Shown: piece by piece, positions 16,012 through 25,813 of the stretch
Layout of the letters: every line of letters begins with the position of its first letter
Numbering within the stretch: the first letter of the stretch is position 1
Source: Nostoc sp. FACHB-152
GTDB taxonomy: Bacteria; Cyanobacteriota; Cyanobacteriia; Cyanobacteriales; Nostocaceae
Direction of reading: 5' to 3'
DNA length: 39,253 bases
Assembly (NCBI RefSeq): GCF_014697475.1
Contig: NZ_JACJRV010000068.1
Coordinates: 1 to 39,253 of the forward strand
The notes under the pieces: model-generated
Seen by the model: only the letters and a program-made list of their open reading frames with translations
The model's database searches: none
What the model was told of the DNA's origin: nothing
Translations under genes and position numbers: made by a program

Positions 16012-19000
16012 ATGCAGAACGAATCTAATGGTCATCAATCCCCATCTCCTCATCTCCACAAATTGGGATTTGTTGGTAACTTAGCCAAGAAATTCATCGA
16101 CTCCAAATTAACACCACTAATCATTCTGGTGGCGTTACTGTTAGGGATTGGAGCAACCCTGATTCTGCCACGGGAAGAGGAACCACAAATTACCGTCCCG
16201 ATGGCAGATGTATTTGTGCAAATGCCGGGAGCATCGGCGAAGGATGTCGAGCAGCGCGTCACTGCACCGATGGAGAAGTTGATTAAGGAATTGCCGGGAG
16301 TGGAATATGTTTACTCGACTTCCAAACCCGGCTCATCTCTAGTAATTGTGCGATTCCTAGTTGGTCAAAATACAGAAGATTCTATTGTTCAGCTTTATAA
16401 CAAACTCTACGCCAACTTTGACAAGATTCCGCCCGGTGTTTCCCAACCTTTAATTAAGTCACGAGCGATTAATGATGTACCCATTCTTGCTTTATCTTTA
16501 TGGGGAGAACAGAGTACTGGCGCAGAATTACGGCAAATTGCGGCTCAATTAGACGAACAAATTAAGCAAATTCCCGATGTTTCTGAAACTACAATTATTG
16601 GTGGACAGAAGCGACAACTGAGAGTAGAACTCGACCCCACCCGACTAAATGGATTTGGATTAACACCACTAGAAATTTCCCAGGCTTTGCAGTCTCAGAA
16701 TGTTGAACTTGCTAGTGGTGCTTTAAGTCAAAATAATCAATCGTTTCTAGTTAGAACTCAAAGTTTTATTCGGTCGGCTGAAGATGCCAAAGGACTTGTA
16801 GTTGCTGTTGCAAATAATCAACCCGTTTATTTGCGAGATGTGGCGATCGTTACCGATGGTTCAGAAGAACCCGCCAGCTATGTATTTTTTGGACAAGGAA
16901 GTAGGCGAGGGGAGGAGCAGAAAAGCATCACCCAAAATGCTAGTGAAACTGAAGCAGTGACGATCGCGATCGCTAAACGCGCTGGAGCCAATGCCATTCA
17001 GGTGTCTCATCGAGTTCTCCACAAACTGGAGCAAATTAAGCATAACTATATTCCTCATAATGTCCATTTGACAGTCACTCGTGACTATGGTGAAACAGCC
17101 GCAGAACGTTCTAATGAACTTCTGTTTCATATGCTAATTGCTGTCGTTTCTGTGACGTTGCTGATGTGGTTTGTGATGGGGAAAAAAGAGGCAATGGTGG
17201 TGGCTGTCTCGATTCCAGTCACTTTATCATTAACTCTGGCCAGCTTTGTTTTTTATGGATTCACACTCAATCGGGTAACATTCTTTGCCTTAATCTTCTC
17301 AATTGGGATTTTAGTAGATGACGCGATCGTGGTCGTGGAAAATGTCGGTCGTCATCTGGAATTACCAGAAAATAAAACCCGCTTACAATTGTCTCCAAAT
17401 CGCCGCCGCACCCTGAAACAGATTGTCTTAGAAGCAGTGGATGAAGTTGGTAATCCGACGATTCTGGCAACTGTGGCAGTAATTGCGGCAATTTTACCAA
17501 TGGCGTTCGTTGGCGGCTTGATGGGGCCTTATATGCGCCCAATTCCTCTGGGTGCTTCGGCGGCGATGATCTTCTCAGCACTGGTAGCATTTATTGTGGT
17601 TCCCTGGACAACAATGCGAGTATTCACTGGCTCTAGTCATGCTGCTCATGCTCACGGGGAAGATGCTCTGAGTAAATTGTATCGGCGCTTTATGTATCCT
17701 CTGGTGCATTATCCGCGTCGGGGAACGGCTTTTTTGGTGGCAACTGCGATCGCTTTAATCCTAATTGTGGGCGGACTGGCAGGATTTCGTTTAGTTATCC
17801 TCAAAATGCTGCCCTTTGACAACAAGAGCGAGTTACAGGTGGTCGTAAATATGCCTGAAGGCACGACGCTAGAGCAGACTGCTAGAGCGACAAGAGAAAT
17901 GGGACAATATCTTGCCACCGTTCCCGAAGTAATTAACTATCAAAGTTATGTTGGTACAGCTTCACCTTATAACTTCAATGGTTTAGTGCGGCATTACTTT
18001 TTGCGATCGGGTGCAAATGTTGCTGATATTCAGGTGAACTTTTTGCCCAAGGGCGATCGCCAACGTCAGAGCCATGATATTGCTAAATCAATTCGTCCCA
18101 AACTGAAGGAAATTAGCGATCGCTACAATGCTCGGATTCAAATTGCTGAAATTCCACCCGGCCCCCCGGTGCTGCAAACGCTAGTGACAGAAGTCTATGG
18201 CCCCGATTACAAAGGTCAAATCGACCTCGCCAAGCAAATTTATCAATTATATCAGTCAACTGATGGTGTTGTTGATGTGGACTGGTATGTAGAAACTCCG
18301 CAGACGGATTATCGATTAGTAATTGATCGTGAGAAAGCTACACTCAACGGTATTAGTCCCACCCAAATTTCCCAAGTCTTGCAAATGGCAATTTCTGGTG
18401 AAAATGTCGGACTTTTACATGATAAAAATGCCCGTGAGGATGTGGCGATCAATCTGCGTTTCAGCCAATCAAGCCGCACTAGCTTAGAGGATCTCAAATC
18501 TCTTAACCTCAAGGGCGCAAATGGCAATCTAGTACCTCTGAGTTCCTTGGTGAAAACAGAAACAGCGATCGCTGATACTAGCATTTATCACAAAAACTTA
18601 CAGCCTGTTGTCTATGTTCTGGGTGACGTGTCTGGCAAAGTCGAGAGTTCTGTTTATGCCATGCTCAACCTGCAACCAAAAATCAATAAACTGACTCCCG
18701 CAACAGGTGCAAAAATTCAGACTTACCTGACTGAACAACCCCCAACCACTGAAACCTACTCGATTAAGTGGGATGGCGAATGGCAAGTTACTTATGAAGT
18801 CTTCCGTGACTTGGGCATTGCCTTTGCAGTAGTGCTTGTACTGATTTATGCGCTGGTGGTGGGTTGGTTCCAATCATTTACAACCCCATTAGCAATTATG
18901 GCTGCCATTCCCTTTTCTCTAATCGGAATTATGCCTGCTCACTGGTTAATGGGATCATTTTTTACAGCCACATCGATGATTGGCTTTATTGCTGGAGCCG

Positions 19001-19353
19001 GAATTGTGGTGCGGAATTCCATCATCTTGGTAGATTTCATCGAGTTACGTCTGAAAGAAGGAATGCCTTTAGAAGAAGCCGTAATTGATGCGGGAGCCGT
19101 CCGCTTCCGGCCGATGCTGTTAACCGCCGCCGCCGTAGTTGTGGGATCGGCAATTATTCTTGCTGACCCGATCTTTCAAGGGCTAGCAATCTCGCTGATG
19201 GCGGGTGAAGTTGCATCCTTGTTACTGTCGCGATCGGCAGTACCAATCCTCTACTATAAACTCTGGCGTAAGCGCAAAGGAATTCAGAAAGATGCCAATA
19301 CTGAAGTAGCTCAACCTGTTGTCGAAATGACGAGTAACGGAATGATCGGATAA
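16012..19353 (+). CDS. RND efflux transporter permease (AcrB/HAE-like)
   Basis: A 1113-residue inner-membrane proton-driven pump. I use ATG 16012 because GGAG lies 6 bp upstream; the GTG at 16000 would precede that site. It has the RND layout: TM1 near residue 30, a first porter loop, TM2-6, TM7, a second porter loop and TM8-12. The proton-relay aspartates occur in [22 protein letters not shown] of TM4. A Gly-rich TM10-12 region ([19 protein letters not shown]) is intact. It has no HME-type metal residues that I can identify, so an organic or sulfur-containing substrate is as likely as a metal. It is co-transcribed with the adaptor and probably with SQR and arsR. The related clusters I recall in sulfur bacteria place similar pumps beside SQR. 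Confidence 0.93.
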   Translation: MQNESNGHQSPSPHLHKLGFVGNLAKKFIDSKLTPLIILVALLLGIGATLILPREEEPQITVPMADVFVQMPGASAKDVEQRVTAPMEKLIKELPGVEYVYSTSKPGSSLVIVRFLVGQNTEDSIVQLYNKLYANFDKIPPGVSQPLIKSRAINDVPILALSLWGEQSTGAELRQIAAQLDEQIKQIPDVSETTIIGGQKRQLRVELDPTRLNGFGLTPLEISQALQSQNVELASGALSQNNQSFLVRTQSFIRSAEDAKGLVVAVANNQPVYLRDVAIVTDGSEEPASYVFFGQGSRRGEEQKSITQNASETEAVTIAIAKRAGANAIQVSHRVLHKLEQIKHNYIPHNVHLTVTRDYGETAAERSNELLFHMLIAVVSVTLLMWFVMGKKEAMVVAVSIPVTLSLTLASFVFYGFTLNRVTFFALIFSIGILVDDAIVVVENVGRHLELPENKTRLQLSPNRRRTLKQIVLEAVDEVGNPTILATVAVIAAILPMAFVGGLMGPYMRPIPLGASAAMIFSALVAFIVVPWTTMRVFTGSSHAAHAHGEDALSKLYRRFMYPLVHYPRRGTAFLVATAIALILIVGGLAGFRLVILKMLPFDNKSELQVVVNMPEGTTLEQTARATREMGQYLATVPEVINYQSYVGTASPYNFNGLVRHYFLRSGANVADIQVNFLPKGDRQRQSHDIAKSIRPKLKEISDRYNARIQIAEIPPGPPVLQTLVTEVYGPDYKGQIDLAKQIYQLYQSTDGVVDVDWYVETPQTDYRLVIDREKATLNGISPTQISQVLQMAISGENVGLLHDKNAREDVAINLRFSQSSRTSLEDLKSLNLKGANGNLVPLSSLVKTETAIADTSIYHKNLQPVVYVLGDVSGKVESSVYAMLNLQPKINKLTPATGAKIQTYLTEQPPTTETYSIKWDGEWQVTYEVFRDLGIAFAVVLVLIYALVVGWFQSFTTPLAIMAAIPFSLIGIMPAHWLMGSFFTATSMIGFIAGAGIVVRNSIILVDFIELRLKEGMPLEEAVIDAGAVRFRPMLLTAAAVVVGSAIILADPIFQGLAISLMAGEVASLLLSRSAVPILYYKLWRKRKGIQKDANTEVAQPVVEMTSNGMIG

Positions 19354-19883
19354 CGCGATGATGAGACTTTTCACCCACCTATCATTCCTCCCGTTCTCTT
19401 AGCAGTCTGGCAAGTCAACTTTGCAGAGTCATGGGAAGAAAATAAAATTTTTTCCTCCTGCTTCCCCTACCTGCCCTAACCCATCATTTTTGGGTTGCCA
19501 GACCACTAATTTCTTCATGCTAGAGGATCTGGCGGTTCGTTTTCTAGGTGTTCAACCCGGTGTTGACGTGATAGGTAGGCAATACCTTTCGGTTAAGGGG
19601 GAAAGGGGAAGGGGAAAAAGTAGAAGAAAACCTTTAACCCTTAACCTTTAACCTTTTCCCAAAACCAGATTACAAGTTAAAAATGCTTAACCGAATAGTA
19701 TTGGATAGGTAGGCACTATACAGTAGAACTATGCCAAAGACAATAGCGATCGCTTTGGTAGAAACCATTCCTGCCACAATTGCCCCTGCTGCCTTAAGAC
19801 GAGCTATTTACTGATTTAATGCCGCCGAATTTTCTGCCTGTTCTCTAGACTAAACACAGGCATAGGTCAACACTTCGGAAATT
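19354..19883. other. spacer with repeats, no gene called
   Basis: About 530 bp between the RND permease and moaE. It holds a CTTCCCCTACCTGCCC-type low-complexity filler and the MITE at 19580-19703. The frame 19421-19651 runs through these repeats and is not a gene. A 27-codon frame at 19731-19814 is too short to support. Confidence 0.6.
19570..19713. mobile_element. MITE with 10-bp target duplication, copy 2
   Basis: The element spans 19580-19703 (124 bp). The left end CAATACCTTTCGGTTAAG is mirrored by CTTAACCGAATAGTATTG with two mismatches. The direct repeat GATAGGTAGG flanks it on both sides (19570-19579 and 19704-19713), a target-site duplication. The interior is a purine-rich run then a pyrimidine-rich run able to fold as a hairpin. 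An apparent partial relative begins at 39113. Confidence 0.83.
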
Positions 19884-20381
19884 TTAGCAATTTTGTCCTG
19901 GCTGTTCACAAGCACCAATACTCACCCAACTGCTAGATAGTTTACCATCTAGCTCGCTATACCACTCCTTCTTCCAAATAGGTGCATTATGCTTTAGGGT
20001 ATCAATTGCATAGCGACAAGCTTCAAACGCTTCACCACGATGGGGACAGCCAACTGCAACTAATACGCTAATTTCTCCTACTTGCAACCGCCCAACGCGA
20101 TGATGAATCACGACTCGCTTGACATCCGGCCAAAAGGTGCGAATATCAGCAGCAATTTGATAAAACACCCGCAACGCCATTGGTTCGTAGGCTTGATATT
20201 CTAAAGCAACAACAGGTTGTCCATCAGTATTATTCCGAACCATACCACTCATGACCACTACTGCCCCATTAGCTGGGTCGTCAGCCTTAGCGTAGATTTC
20301 TTCAAGAGACAATGGTGCAAAAGTAATAGCAAAGCTATCTTCACCTCTAGGCTTAATAGGAGCAGTAAATGTACTTATCAT
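19884..20381 (-). CDS. moaE: molybdopterin synthase catalytic subunit MoaE
   Basis: A 165-residue cytosolic enzyme subunit that, with thiocarboxylated MoaD, converts cyclic pyranopterin monophosphate to molybdopterin in molybdenum cofactor synthesis. Family motifs are clear: GAVVVMSGMVRN (39-50), LEYQAYEPMA (60-69), HHRVGRLQVGE (93-103), GCPHRGEAFEACRYAID (111-127) and the active-site stretch KHNAPIWKKE with K130 and K137. Its length is close to the usual 140-150 residues with a short N-terminal extension. The partner moaD is not in the window. The gene stands alone and converges with the RND operon across the MITE-bearing spacer. Cyanobacteria need the cofactor for nitrate reductase. Confidence 0.96.
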   Translation of the reverse strand: MISTFTAPIKPRGEDSFAITFAPLSLEEIYAKADDPANGAVVVMSGMVRNNTDGQPVVALEYQAYEPMALRVFYQIAADIRTFWPDVKRVVIHHRVGRLQVGEISVLVAVGCPHRGEAFEACRYAIDTLKHNAPIWKKEWYSELDGKLSSSWVSIGACEQPGQNC

Positions 20382-21201
20382 AGTTTAGTTCATATATCGG
20401 ATCATTAAGCATCCTAAGGCTTAAGGCCCAGTCTTTTATGTTAGCCAATTTAGCACAAATTACTTGAGAGGTATTGTCTGAATTAAAGCTGACCCGCTAC
20501 AAATGCATCAATATCGGACTCATATTTGATTTTTGAAAAAAATCAGTACATCGTTACCTGCCTTCTTTGCTATTGCCTATTGCCTGACTACACAAGTAGT
20601 TCAGTAATCAAACCAGATTCCTATATAAAGCAAAACTTACTCGCCAATACGCTGAAATTTCAGCGTCAATATGTGCTGCTTGTGGTCAAATCTATAGTCA
20701 ATATAGAAATCATATTTGATTAAAAAAACAGTAAATTGTTACCTGCCTTCTTTGCTATTGCCGATTGCTCTCCTATCGCGCTTCGCGGATCACACAAGTA
20801 TATTCAATAATCAATCATTTCACGTTGCTGTCAGTTCTAAACTTTGATAGATTAACGTCGAAGATAATGGTATAAGTTTTGAACAGCAGTATTGCGATCG
20901 CATTCCTTACATATTTAACATTTAGATAGTCTTATCTAATACATAAGTAAAGGTATAAGTTAAGCTATTTATCGTAAAATTTCAGACTAGTATTATCGTA
21001 TTATTACTGCCAAAATCCCAGTCTGGACAGGCTCAGAATAGATGATAATTTTGCTGATAAATTCGCAAACATATAATTTCTTTCTTTAGAGTAATTACTA
21101 AATGTATCTAAGTTGCGATTGATTGTACAGCTATGCCCTTTAATAAGAAAAAATTCAAATTTTAACTCATACTAAATAACTAGTTAAGGAGAAATTACAA
21201 A
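20382..21201. other. 820-bp spacer with a direct repeat
   Basis: No supported gene. Two copies of a segment of roughly 80-90 bp lie at 20521-20600 and 20711-20800, described separately. The remainder is AT-rich and leads into the response regulator gene, whose ribosome binding site AAGGAG lies about 12 bp before the GTG at 21202. Confidence 0.55.
20521..20800. repeat. imperfect direct repeat pair
   Basis: Both copies begin CATATTTGAT (20521 and 20711) and share GTTACCTGCCTTCTTTGCTA, followed by TTGCC, ATTGC and then ACACAAGTA. The second copy (about 20711-20800) has an extra stretch of roughly 20 bp containing TCGCGCTTCGCGGA, a typical Nostoc palindromic insert. Neither copy encodes anything evident. 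Confidence 0.65.
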
Positions 21202-21699
21202 GTGCAGCGTCGGCAAGCAACCGTGACCATCTTAATGGCTGATGATGATGAAGATGACATTATGTTAGTACGTGAGGCATTTACACTCAGCCAATTGCCG
21301 GTCTACTTACATACTGTAAGTAATGGTGAGGAGTTGATGGATTATCTTTATCATCGTGTGCAATACAATGATCACAGGCTTGCTCCACGTCCTGATTTAA
21401 TTTTATTAGATTTAAATATGCCTAAAAAAAATGGGCAGGAGGCGCTGCAAGAAATTAAAAACGACATCCAATTGCGATGCATTCCCATCATTGTCCTGAC
21501 CACTTCTAAAGCAGAAGAAAACATCTACAATACCTATAGTTTGGGAGCTAATTCATACATTGTTAAACCAATTACATTTTCTGCCTTATTAGAACTGATG
21601 ACAACTTTAGGTAAATACTGGCTTGAAGTAGTGGAATTACCACTAACAACTGTGGGAGGGAAAAATGAACACAAACCCAATCAGAGTTCTACTTGTTGA
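21202..21699 (+). CDS. single-domain response regulator (Rcp1-like)
   Basis: A 165-residue receiver with no output domain. The acidic pocket is ADDDEDD near 13-19, the phospho-acceptor is D70 in LILLDLNMP, the Thr switch lies in IIVLTTS and the Lys is in YIVKPIT. The sequence around DDDEDDIMLVREAF resembles cyanobacterial phytochrome partner regulators of the Rcp1 type. The start is GTG, selected by AAGGAG upstream. The gene overlaps the hybrid kinase by 35 bp, so translation of the two is coupled and the kinase is its probable phospho-partner. No phytochrome gene is in the window. Confidence 0.9.
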   Translation: MQRRQATVTILMADDDEDDIMLVREAFTLSQLPVYLHTVSNGEELMDYLYHRVQYNDHRLAPRPDLILLDLNMPKKNGQEALQEIKNDIQLRCIPIIVLTTSKAEENIYNTYSLGANSYIVKPITFSALLELMTTLGKYWLEVVELPLTTVGGKNEHKPNQSSTC

Positions 21700-23557
21700 T
21701 GATGAAGAAGACGACTATCTTTTAACTCGTGATTGGTTTAGAGAATTTCAAGTATCTGGTTGCGAGCTGTCATGGGTAGATAATTATGGCATGGCTGCAT
21801 TGGCGATCGCACAAAACCAATATGATATATATCTTGTAGATTACCGCTTAGGCATCCACAACGGTCTAAAACTGTTACGTGAAGCTATTGCTAACGGCTG
21901 TCATGCACCCATAATTTTGCTCACAGGTCAAGGCGACAGAGAAGTTGACCTAGAAGCCATGAAAGCCGGAGCCGCAGATTATTTAGAAAAAGGTCAGTTA
22001 ACAGCACCTTTACTAGAACGTTCTATTCGTTACGCTCTTGAACGTCAACAAACACAACAAAAAATCCGCGAACAAGCAGCTTTACTTGATGTAGCCACCG
22101 ATGCCATTTTTGTGCGAGATATAAACGACAACATCTTATTTTGGAACCAAGCAGCCCAAAGTTTATACGGTTGGCGAAAAGAAGAGGCAATTGGAAAAAA
22201 TACACAAGAACTGTGGCAAGAAAAACACTTATCTCGTTTGCAAGAAGCATTATATATGTTAATGAAAAATGGTTCTTGGCAAGGAGAGTTACATCAAAAA
22301 ACCGCATCTAACAAAAAAATTATTGTCGAAAGCCGTTGGACATTAGTCAGAGATTTTGCTAATCAACCACAATCAATTCTGGTTGTGAATACAGATATTA
22401 CTCAAAAACAACAACTAGAAGCACAATTTCTCCGCGCACAACGATTAGAAAGCATTGGCACCTTGGCTAGTGGTATTGCTCATGACCTCAATAATGTCTT
22501 GGCTCCCATTTTGATGACCGCCCAACTTTTAGAATCACAATTACAAGATGAGCGTTCACGCAAACTTATACCAATCTTAATTGGTAATGCTAAACGTGGA
22601 GCCAATTTAGTTAAACAAGTACTATCTTTTACTCGTGGTGTTGAGGGAGAGCGAACCCTATTACAATGCAAGCATTTAATTATTGAAATCCAGCAAATTG
22701 TTAAAGAAACATTTCCCAAAAGCATCCAAATTACGACCGGAATTCCACAAAATTTGTGGACAATATCTGGTGATGCAACGCAACTACATCAAGTGCTGAT
22801 GAATTTGTGTGTCAACGCTCGTGATGCCATGCCCAATGGTGGAATACTGAACATTACCGCAGAAAATCTCTTGGTTGATGAAAATTATGCCAAAATGCAC
22901 ATTGATGCTCAAGTTGGCCCTTATGTTGTAATTTCTGTAATTGACACGGGTCTTGGGATTCCAACAGAAATATTAGACCGCATATTTGAGCCATTTTTCA
23001 CTACAAAAGAACTTGGTAAAGGGACTGGACTTGGCCTTTCTACAGTATTAGGAATTGTCAAAAATCACGGTGGTTTTATCAATGTCTACAGTGAAGAAGG
23101 AAGAGGCACTCAATTTAAAATATATTTGCCAGCACAGCAAATAACTAAAACAGAAGAAGATTTAGAACCAGAATTTCATCAAGGTAATGGAGAATTAATT
23201 TTAATTGTTGATGACGAAGCAGCTATTCGTGAAGTGACTAAAACCTCTTTAGAAAAATATAACTATCAAGCCATTACAGCCAGCGATGGAATTGAGGCGA
23301 TCGCTTTATATGCCGAACGGCAACAAGAAATATCTTTAGTTTTGACTGATATGTTGATGCCTTTTATGGATGGTATCACTACAATTCGCACTTTGCAAAA
23401 GATTAACCCAGATGTCAAAATTATTGCTGTTAGCGGATTAGCTTCTAGTGATAAGGTAAATACAGTGTATGATATGGGTATTAAGGCTTTTTTATCTAAA
23501 CCTTACACAGCTAACCAGTTATTACAAGTGATTAATGTTATTAAAAATAATAACTAG
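21665..23557 (+). CDS. hybrid sensor histidine kinase REC-PAS-HisKA-HATPase-REC
   Basis: A 630-residue soluble hybrid kinase. The first receiver (6-122) has D59 in YLVDYRLG. A PAS domain follows at about 130-248 (AIFVRDINDNILFWNQAAQSLYGW). The phospho-acceptor histidine is H273 in ASGIAHDLNNVLAP. The ATPase has MNLCVNARDAMPNGG, DTGLGIP and FFTTKELGKGTGLGL. The last receiver (about 510-628) has D562 in VLTDMLMPFMDG. The ribosome binding site GGGAGGG sits inside the end of the upstream response regulator gene, which it overlaps by 35 bp. PAS suggests sensing of a small molecule, light or redox through an unknown cofactor. The three receivers of this pair imply a branched relay. Confidence 0.92.
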   Translation: MNTNPIRVLLVDDEEDDYLLTRDWFREFQVSGCELSWVDNYGMAALAIAQNQYDIYLVDYRLGIHNGLKLLREAIANGCHAPIILLTGQGDREVDLEAMKAGAADYLEKGQLTAPLLERSIRYALERQQTQQKIREQAALLDVATDAIFVRDINDNILFWNQAAQSLYGWRKEEAIGKNTQELWQEKHLSRLQEALYMLMKNGSWQGELHQKTASNKKIIVESRWTLVRDFANQPQSILVVNTDITQKQQLEAQFLRAQRLESIGTLASGIAHDLNNVLAPILMTAQLLESQLQDERSRKLIPILIGNAKRGANLVKQVLSFTRGVEGERTLLQCKHLIIEIQQIVKETFPKSIQITTGIPQNLWTISGDATQLHQVLMNLCVNARDAMPNGGILNITAENLLVDENYAKMHIDAQVGPYVVISVIDTGLGIPTEILDRIFEPFFTTKELGKGTGLGLSTVLGIVKNHGGFINVYSEEGRGTQFKIYLPAQQITKTEEDLEPEFHQGNGELILIVDDEAAIREVTKTSLEKYNYQAITASDGIEAIALYAERQQEISLVLTDMLMPFMDGITTIRTLQKINPDVKIIAVSGLASSDKVNTVYDMGIKAFLSKPYTANQLLQVINVIKNNN

Positions 23558-23681
23558 TTCAATGAAAAAAAGGAAACAGGGAATGGGCAACAGTTAAGAT
23601 AAGCTAGTAGGTTGGATTTAACGAGGTAAAACCTAATATACTAGAACTTTTTTAATTACGAATTACGAATTGGTATTACCC

Positions 23682-24062
23682 ATGACATCTGAAGTTTTAG
23701 CTGTTAATGTAGCTTTTTATCGGGCTTTTGAAAAAAAAGATATTGAAGCAATGAGTGCTGTATGGTCACAGGGAACAGAAAGTTTATGTGTTCATCCAGG
23801 GCGTAATGCTTTGCGTGGTTGGAAAGCAATTCGCACTTCGTGGGAAAAAATATTTCAAAATACCGCATATATAGAAATTAATATCGATATTGTTACTACA
23901 CAAGTAAATGATAATATTGCTTACATTGTCCTAATTGAAAATATCTTACAAGTTCTTGGGGGCAAAAGAATAGAAGCACAATCGATGGCGACAAATGTAT
24001 TTCAGCATTTAGGTGGCAAATGGTATTTAGTTCATCATCACGGTAGTCCAATTATTCGTTAA
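23682..24062 (+). CDS. NTF2-like / SnoaL-fold protein
   Basis: A 126-residue protein with the cone-shaped NTF2-like fold. The pattern includes FYRAFEKKDIEAMSAVWSQ, then SLCVHPGRNALRGWKAIRTSWEKIF and a final strand pair ending GKWYLVHHHGSPI. This variety (SnoaL_3/DUF4440-like) is common beside cyanobacterial metabolic genes with unassigned functions. The ATG at 23682 is a better start than the TTG at 23670, which adds only four residues. There is no clear ribosome binding site. It is 124 bp behind the hybrid kinase and may be independent. Confidence 0.78.
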   Translation: MTSEVLAVNVAFYRAFEKKDIEAMSAVWSQGTESLCVHPGRNALRGWKAIRTSWEKIFQNTAYIEINIDIVTTQVNDNIAYIVLIENILQVLGGKRIEAQSMATNVFQHLGGKWYLVHHHGSPIIR

Positions 24063-24215
24063 GTCATTTCTCAACAGATAGGAAACACAAAGCTAAAGGA
24101 TGAAATTACCCTGTGGGAAGCCATCCAAAGGGTGTCTACAGACTTTACACTTCATCCTTTATACTAGCCTCTGGCAAGCCGCTAAAAGCGTCTACACACT
24201 TCATACTTTTCCCGA

Positions 24216-24752
24216 TTAATCTCCAATCAATTCCACCGCATCTCGTTCATCGAAATCTTGTAAGTAAACTTTGACTATTTCTTCTTTAGAGGTAGGTAAT
24301 TGTTTGCCGATAAAATCTGGGTGAATTGGTACTTCTCGATGGCCTCTGTCTACTAAAACAGCTAAACGAATAATTTCTGGTCTGCCATATTCGGTGACAG
24401 CATTCAAAGCCGCACGAATTGTTCTGCCTTTAAAAATTACATCATCGACAAGGAGAACAGTTTTTCCAGTCAGGTCAAAAGGGATGTCTGTTTTGGCTGG
24501 AGTCCGCAACCCAATTTTGTCAAGGTCGTCCCGATAAAAAGTGATGTCTAAAGCTCCTACAGGTACGCTTATACCTTCCAGTGCCTCAATTTGACGCGCT
24601 AATATTTCTGCTAAAAATACTCCTCTGGTATAAATCCCTACGAGTACCAACTGGGATAAGTCACGCGTTCTTTCTACAATTTGAGAAGCCAAGCGGTTTA
24701 AGGTACGGCGCAGGTCTTCTGATGAGAGAATTTCAACTACTTTTGCAGACAT
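24216..24752 (-). CDS. pyrR: bifunctional pyrimidine regulator / uracil phosphoribosyltransferase PyrR
   Basis: A 178-residue phosphoribosyltransferase-fold protein. The PRPP loop [18 protein letters not shown] (99-116) is intact, and the family segments [17 protein letters not shown] and [12 protein letters not shown] are clear. In Bacillus PyrR binds pyr mRNA to cause attenuation and has weak uracil phosphoribosyltransferase activity; whether the cyanobacterial form attenuates transcription is not established. No pyr genes adjoin it. Tandem heptamers GTCAAGG begin 8 bp upstream of its start codon and replace any normal ribosome binding site. Confidence 0.93.
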   Translation of the reverse strand: MSAKVVEILSSEDLRRTLNRLASQIVERTRDLSQLVLVGIYTRGVFLAEILARQIEALEGISVPVGALDITFYRDDLDKIGLRTPAKTDIPFDLTGKTVLLVDDVIFKGRTIRAALNAVTEYGRPEIIRLAVLVDRGHREVPIHPDFIGKQLPTSKEEIVKVYLQDFDERDAVELIGD

Positions 24753-24760
24753 AGCATTTA

Positions 24761-24793
24761 GTCAAGGGTCAAGGGTCAAGGGTCAAGGGTCAA
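24761..24793. repeat. short tandem heptamer repeat (STRR-type)
   Basis: Four full copies of GTCAAGG plus a partial fifth copy (GTCAA) are arranged head to tail. Short tandemly repeated heptamers of this kind are characteristic of heterocystous cyanobacteria. On the minus strand they form the leader immediately before the pyrR start codon. Confidence 0.9.
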
Positions 24794-24836
24794 AATATTG
24801 ACTATTGACTCAATTAGCAATTTGCTATTTCTATGA

Positions 24837-25793
24837 TTACTTGTTTGGGAGTAGAAATAATATAGCGATCGCTATTCCTAACCACAATAAAAAACTATCA
24901 CGAGTCAATTGCAAAGCTTGGTGAATGGTAGTTGGCGTTATTGGGTAAATCGCATCTCCTAACAGTGGTTTTTGTTTGGCTACCCCACGATACCAATTTG
25001 TCCCTCCCATTTGCACGCCCAAAATCGCAGCATAAGCACATTCACTCCAACCAGAGTTGGGGCTAGGGTCTAAAATGGCATCTCTGCGACAAATGCGCCA
25101 AACTTGCAATGGCTTCCCCGATAACAGTGCCAAAGTAATTACCGTTAACCGACAAGGTATCCAAGTTAAGCAATCTTCTAACCGCGCACTAAACCAGCCC
25201 AAATAAGTGTATGGTGCTTCCTTATAACCCACCATTGAGTCTAGAGTGCTGCTGGCTTTGTATGCTAATGCTAAAGGAATTGCCCCGACATTTGGTATAC
25301 AAGCACCAATAACAGCATAAAACAGTGGAGCCATCACACCATCGGTCGCATTTTCGCTCACCGTTTCTAAAACTGCCCGCAAAATTTCTGCTTCTGAAAG
25401 GTTTTGGGTATCTCGACCAACATAATTACTTAAAGCAGTCCGCGCCTGGGGTAAATTTCCGGCAATTAAAGGTTCTAAAACATCTGTTGCGGCTTTTCTC
25501 AAACTTCTCAACGCAAAACAGCTGGCCAGAATAATGCTTTCTATAACTATTCCTAAAAGTGGATGCAACCATCTGGCAGCTTGAATTATTGACCAACCTA
25601 TAAAACCGCTACCAATGATTAAAATTAACCCTAGTAAAATTCCGGCAATTTTTTGTGTTATGGAATTTTGACATATATGTAACCAAAATTTTGTGAGGCG
25701 AGAAATTACCCATCCCATTGCTTGTACTGGATGAGGCCAACCCCAAGGATCACCTATTAAAAAATCTAAAAACGCGGCGATGATGAATATCAT
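24837..25793 (-). CDS. cobD: adenosylcobinamide-phosphate synthase CobD/CbiB
   Basis: A 318-residue inner-membrane enzyme that attaches aminopropanol phosphate (or ethanolamine phosphate) to adenosylcobyric acid late in cobalamin synthesis. The signature start FIIAAFLDFLIGDPWGWPHPVQAMGWVI is clear. The motifs ENATDGVMAPLFYAVIG, YKASSTLDSMVGYKEAPYTYLGWFSARLEDCLTWIP and PNSGWSECAYAAILGVQMGGTNWYRG follow, all diagnostic. It has about five membrane segments. Its length is normal for the family. No other cob genes are adjacent, and I see no cobalamin riboswitch in the 115-bp leader. The B12-dependent-type radical SAM enzyme at 1495 may use its end product. Confidence 0.96.
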   Translation of the reverse strand: MIFIIAAFLDFLIGDPWGWPHPVQAMGWVISRLTKFWLHICQNSITQKIAGILLGLILIIGSGFIGWSIIQAARWLHPLLGIVIESIILASCFALRSLRKAATDVLEPLIAGNLPQARTALSNYVGRDTQNLSEAEILRAVLETVSENATDGVMAPLFYAVIGACIPNVGAIPLALAYKASSTLDSMVGYKEAPYTYLGWFSARLEDCLTWIPCRLTVITLALLSGKPLQVWRICRRDAILDPSPNSGWSECAYAAILGVQMGGTNWYRGVAKQKPLLGDAIYPITPTTIHQALQLTRDSFLLWLGIAIAILFLLPNK

Positions 25794-25813
25794 TTGTGCT
25801 TTGTCCTCTCTTA

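Noticed and set aside
19421-19651. 76-codon plus-strand frame after the RND gene
   Set aside because: It runs through low-complexity CCTGCCC/GGGGAAAGGGG repeats and into the MITE, so it is repeat DNA, not coding.
19731-19814. 27-codon frame starting MPKTIAIALVET
   Set aside because: It is too short, lacks a ribosome binding site and includes a HIP1 site that can create such peptides by chance.
20526-20723. 65-codon frame in the moaE-regulator spacer
   Set aside because: It covers the first copy of a direct repeat; the second copy is not in a matching frame.
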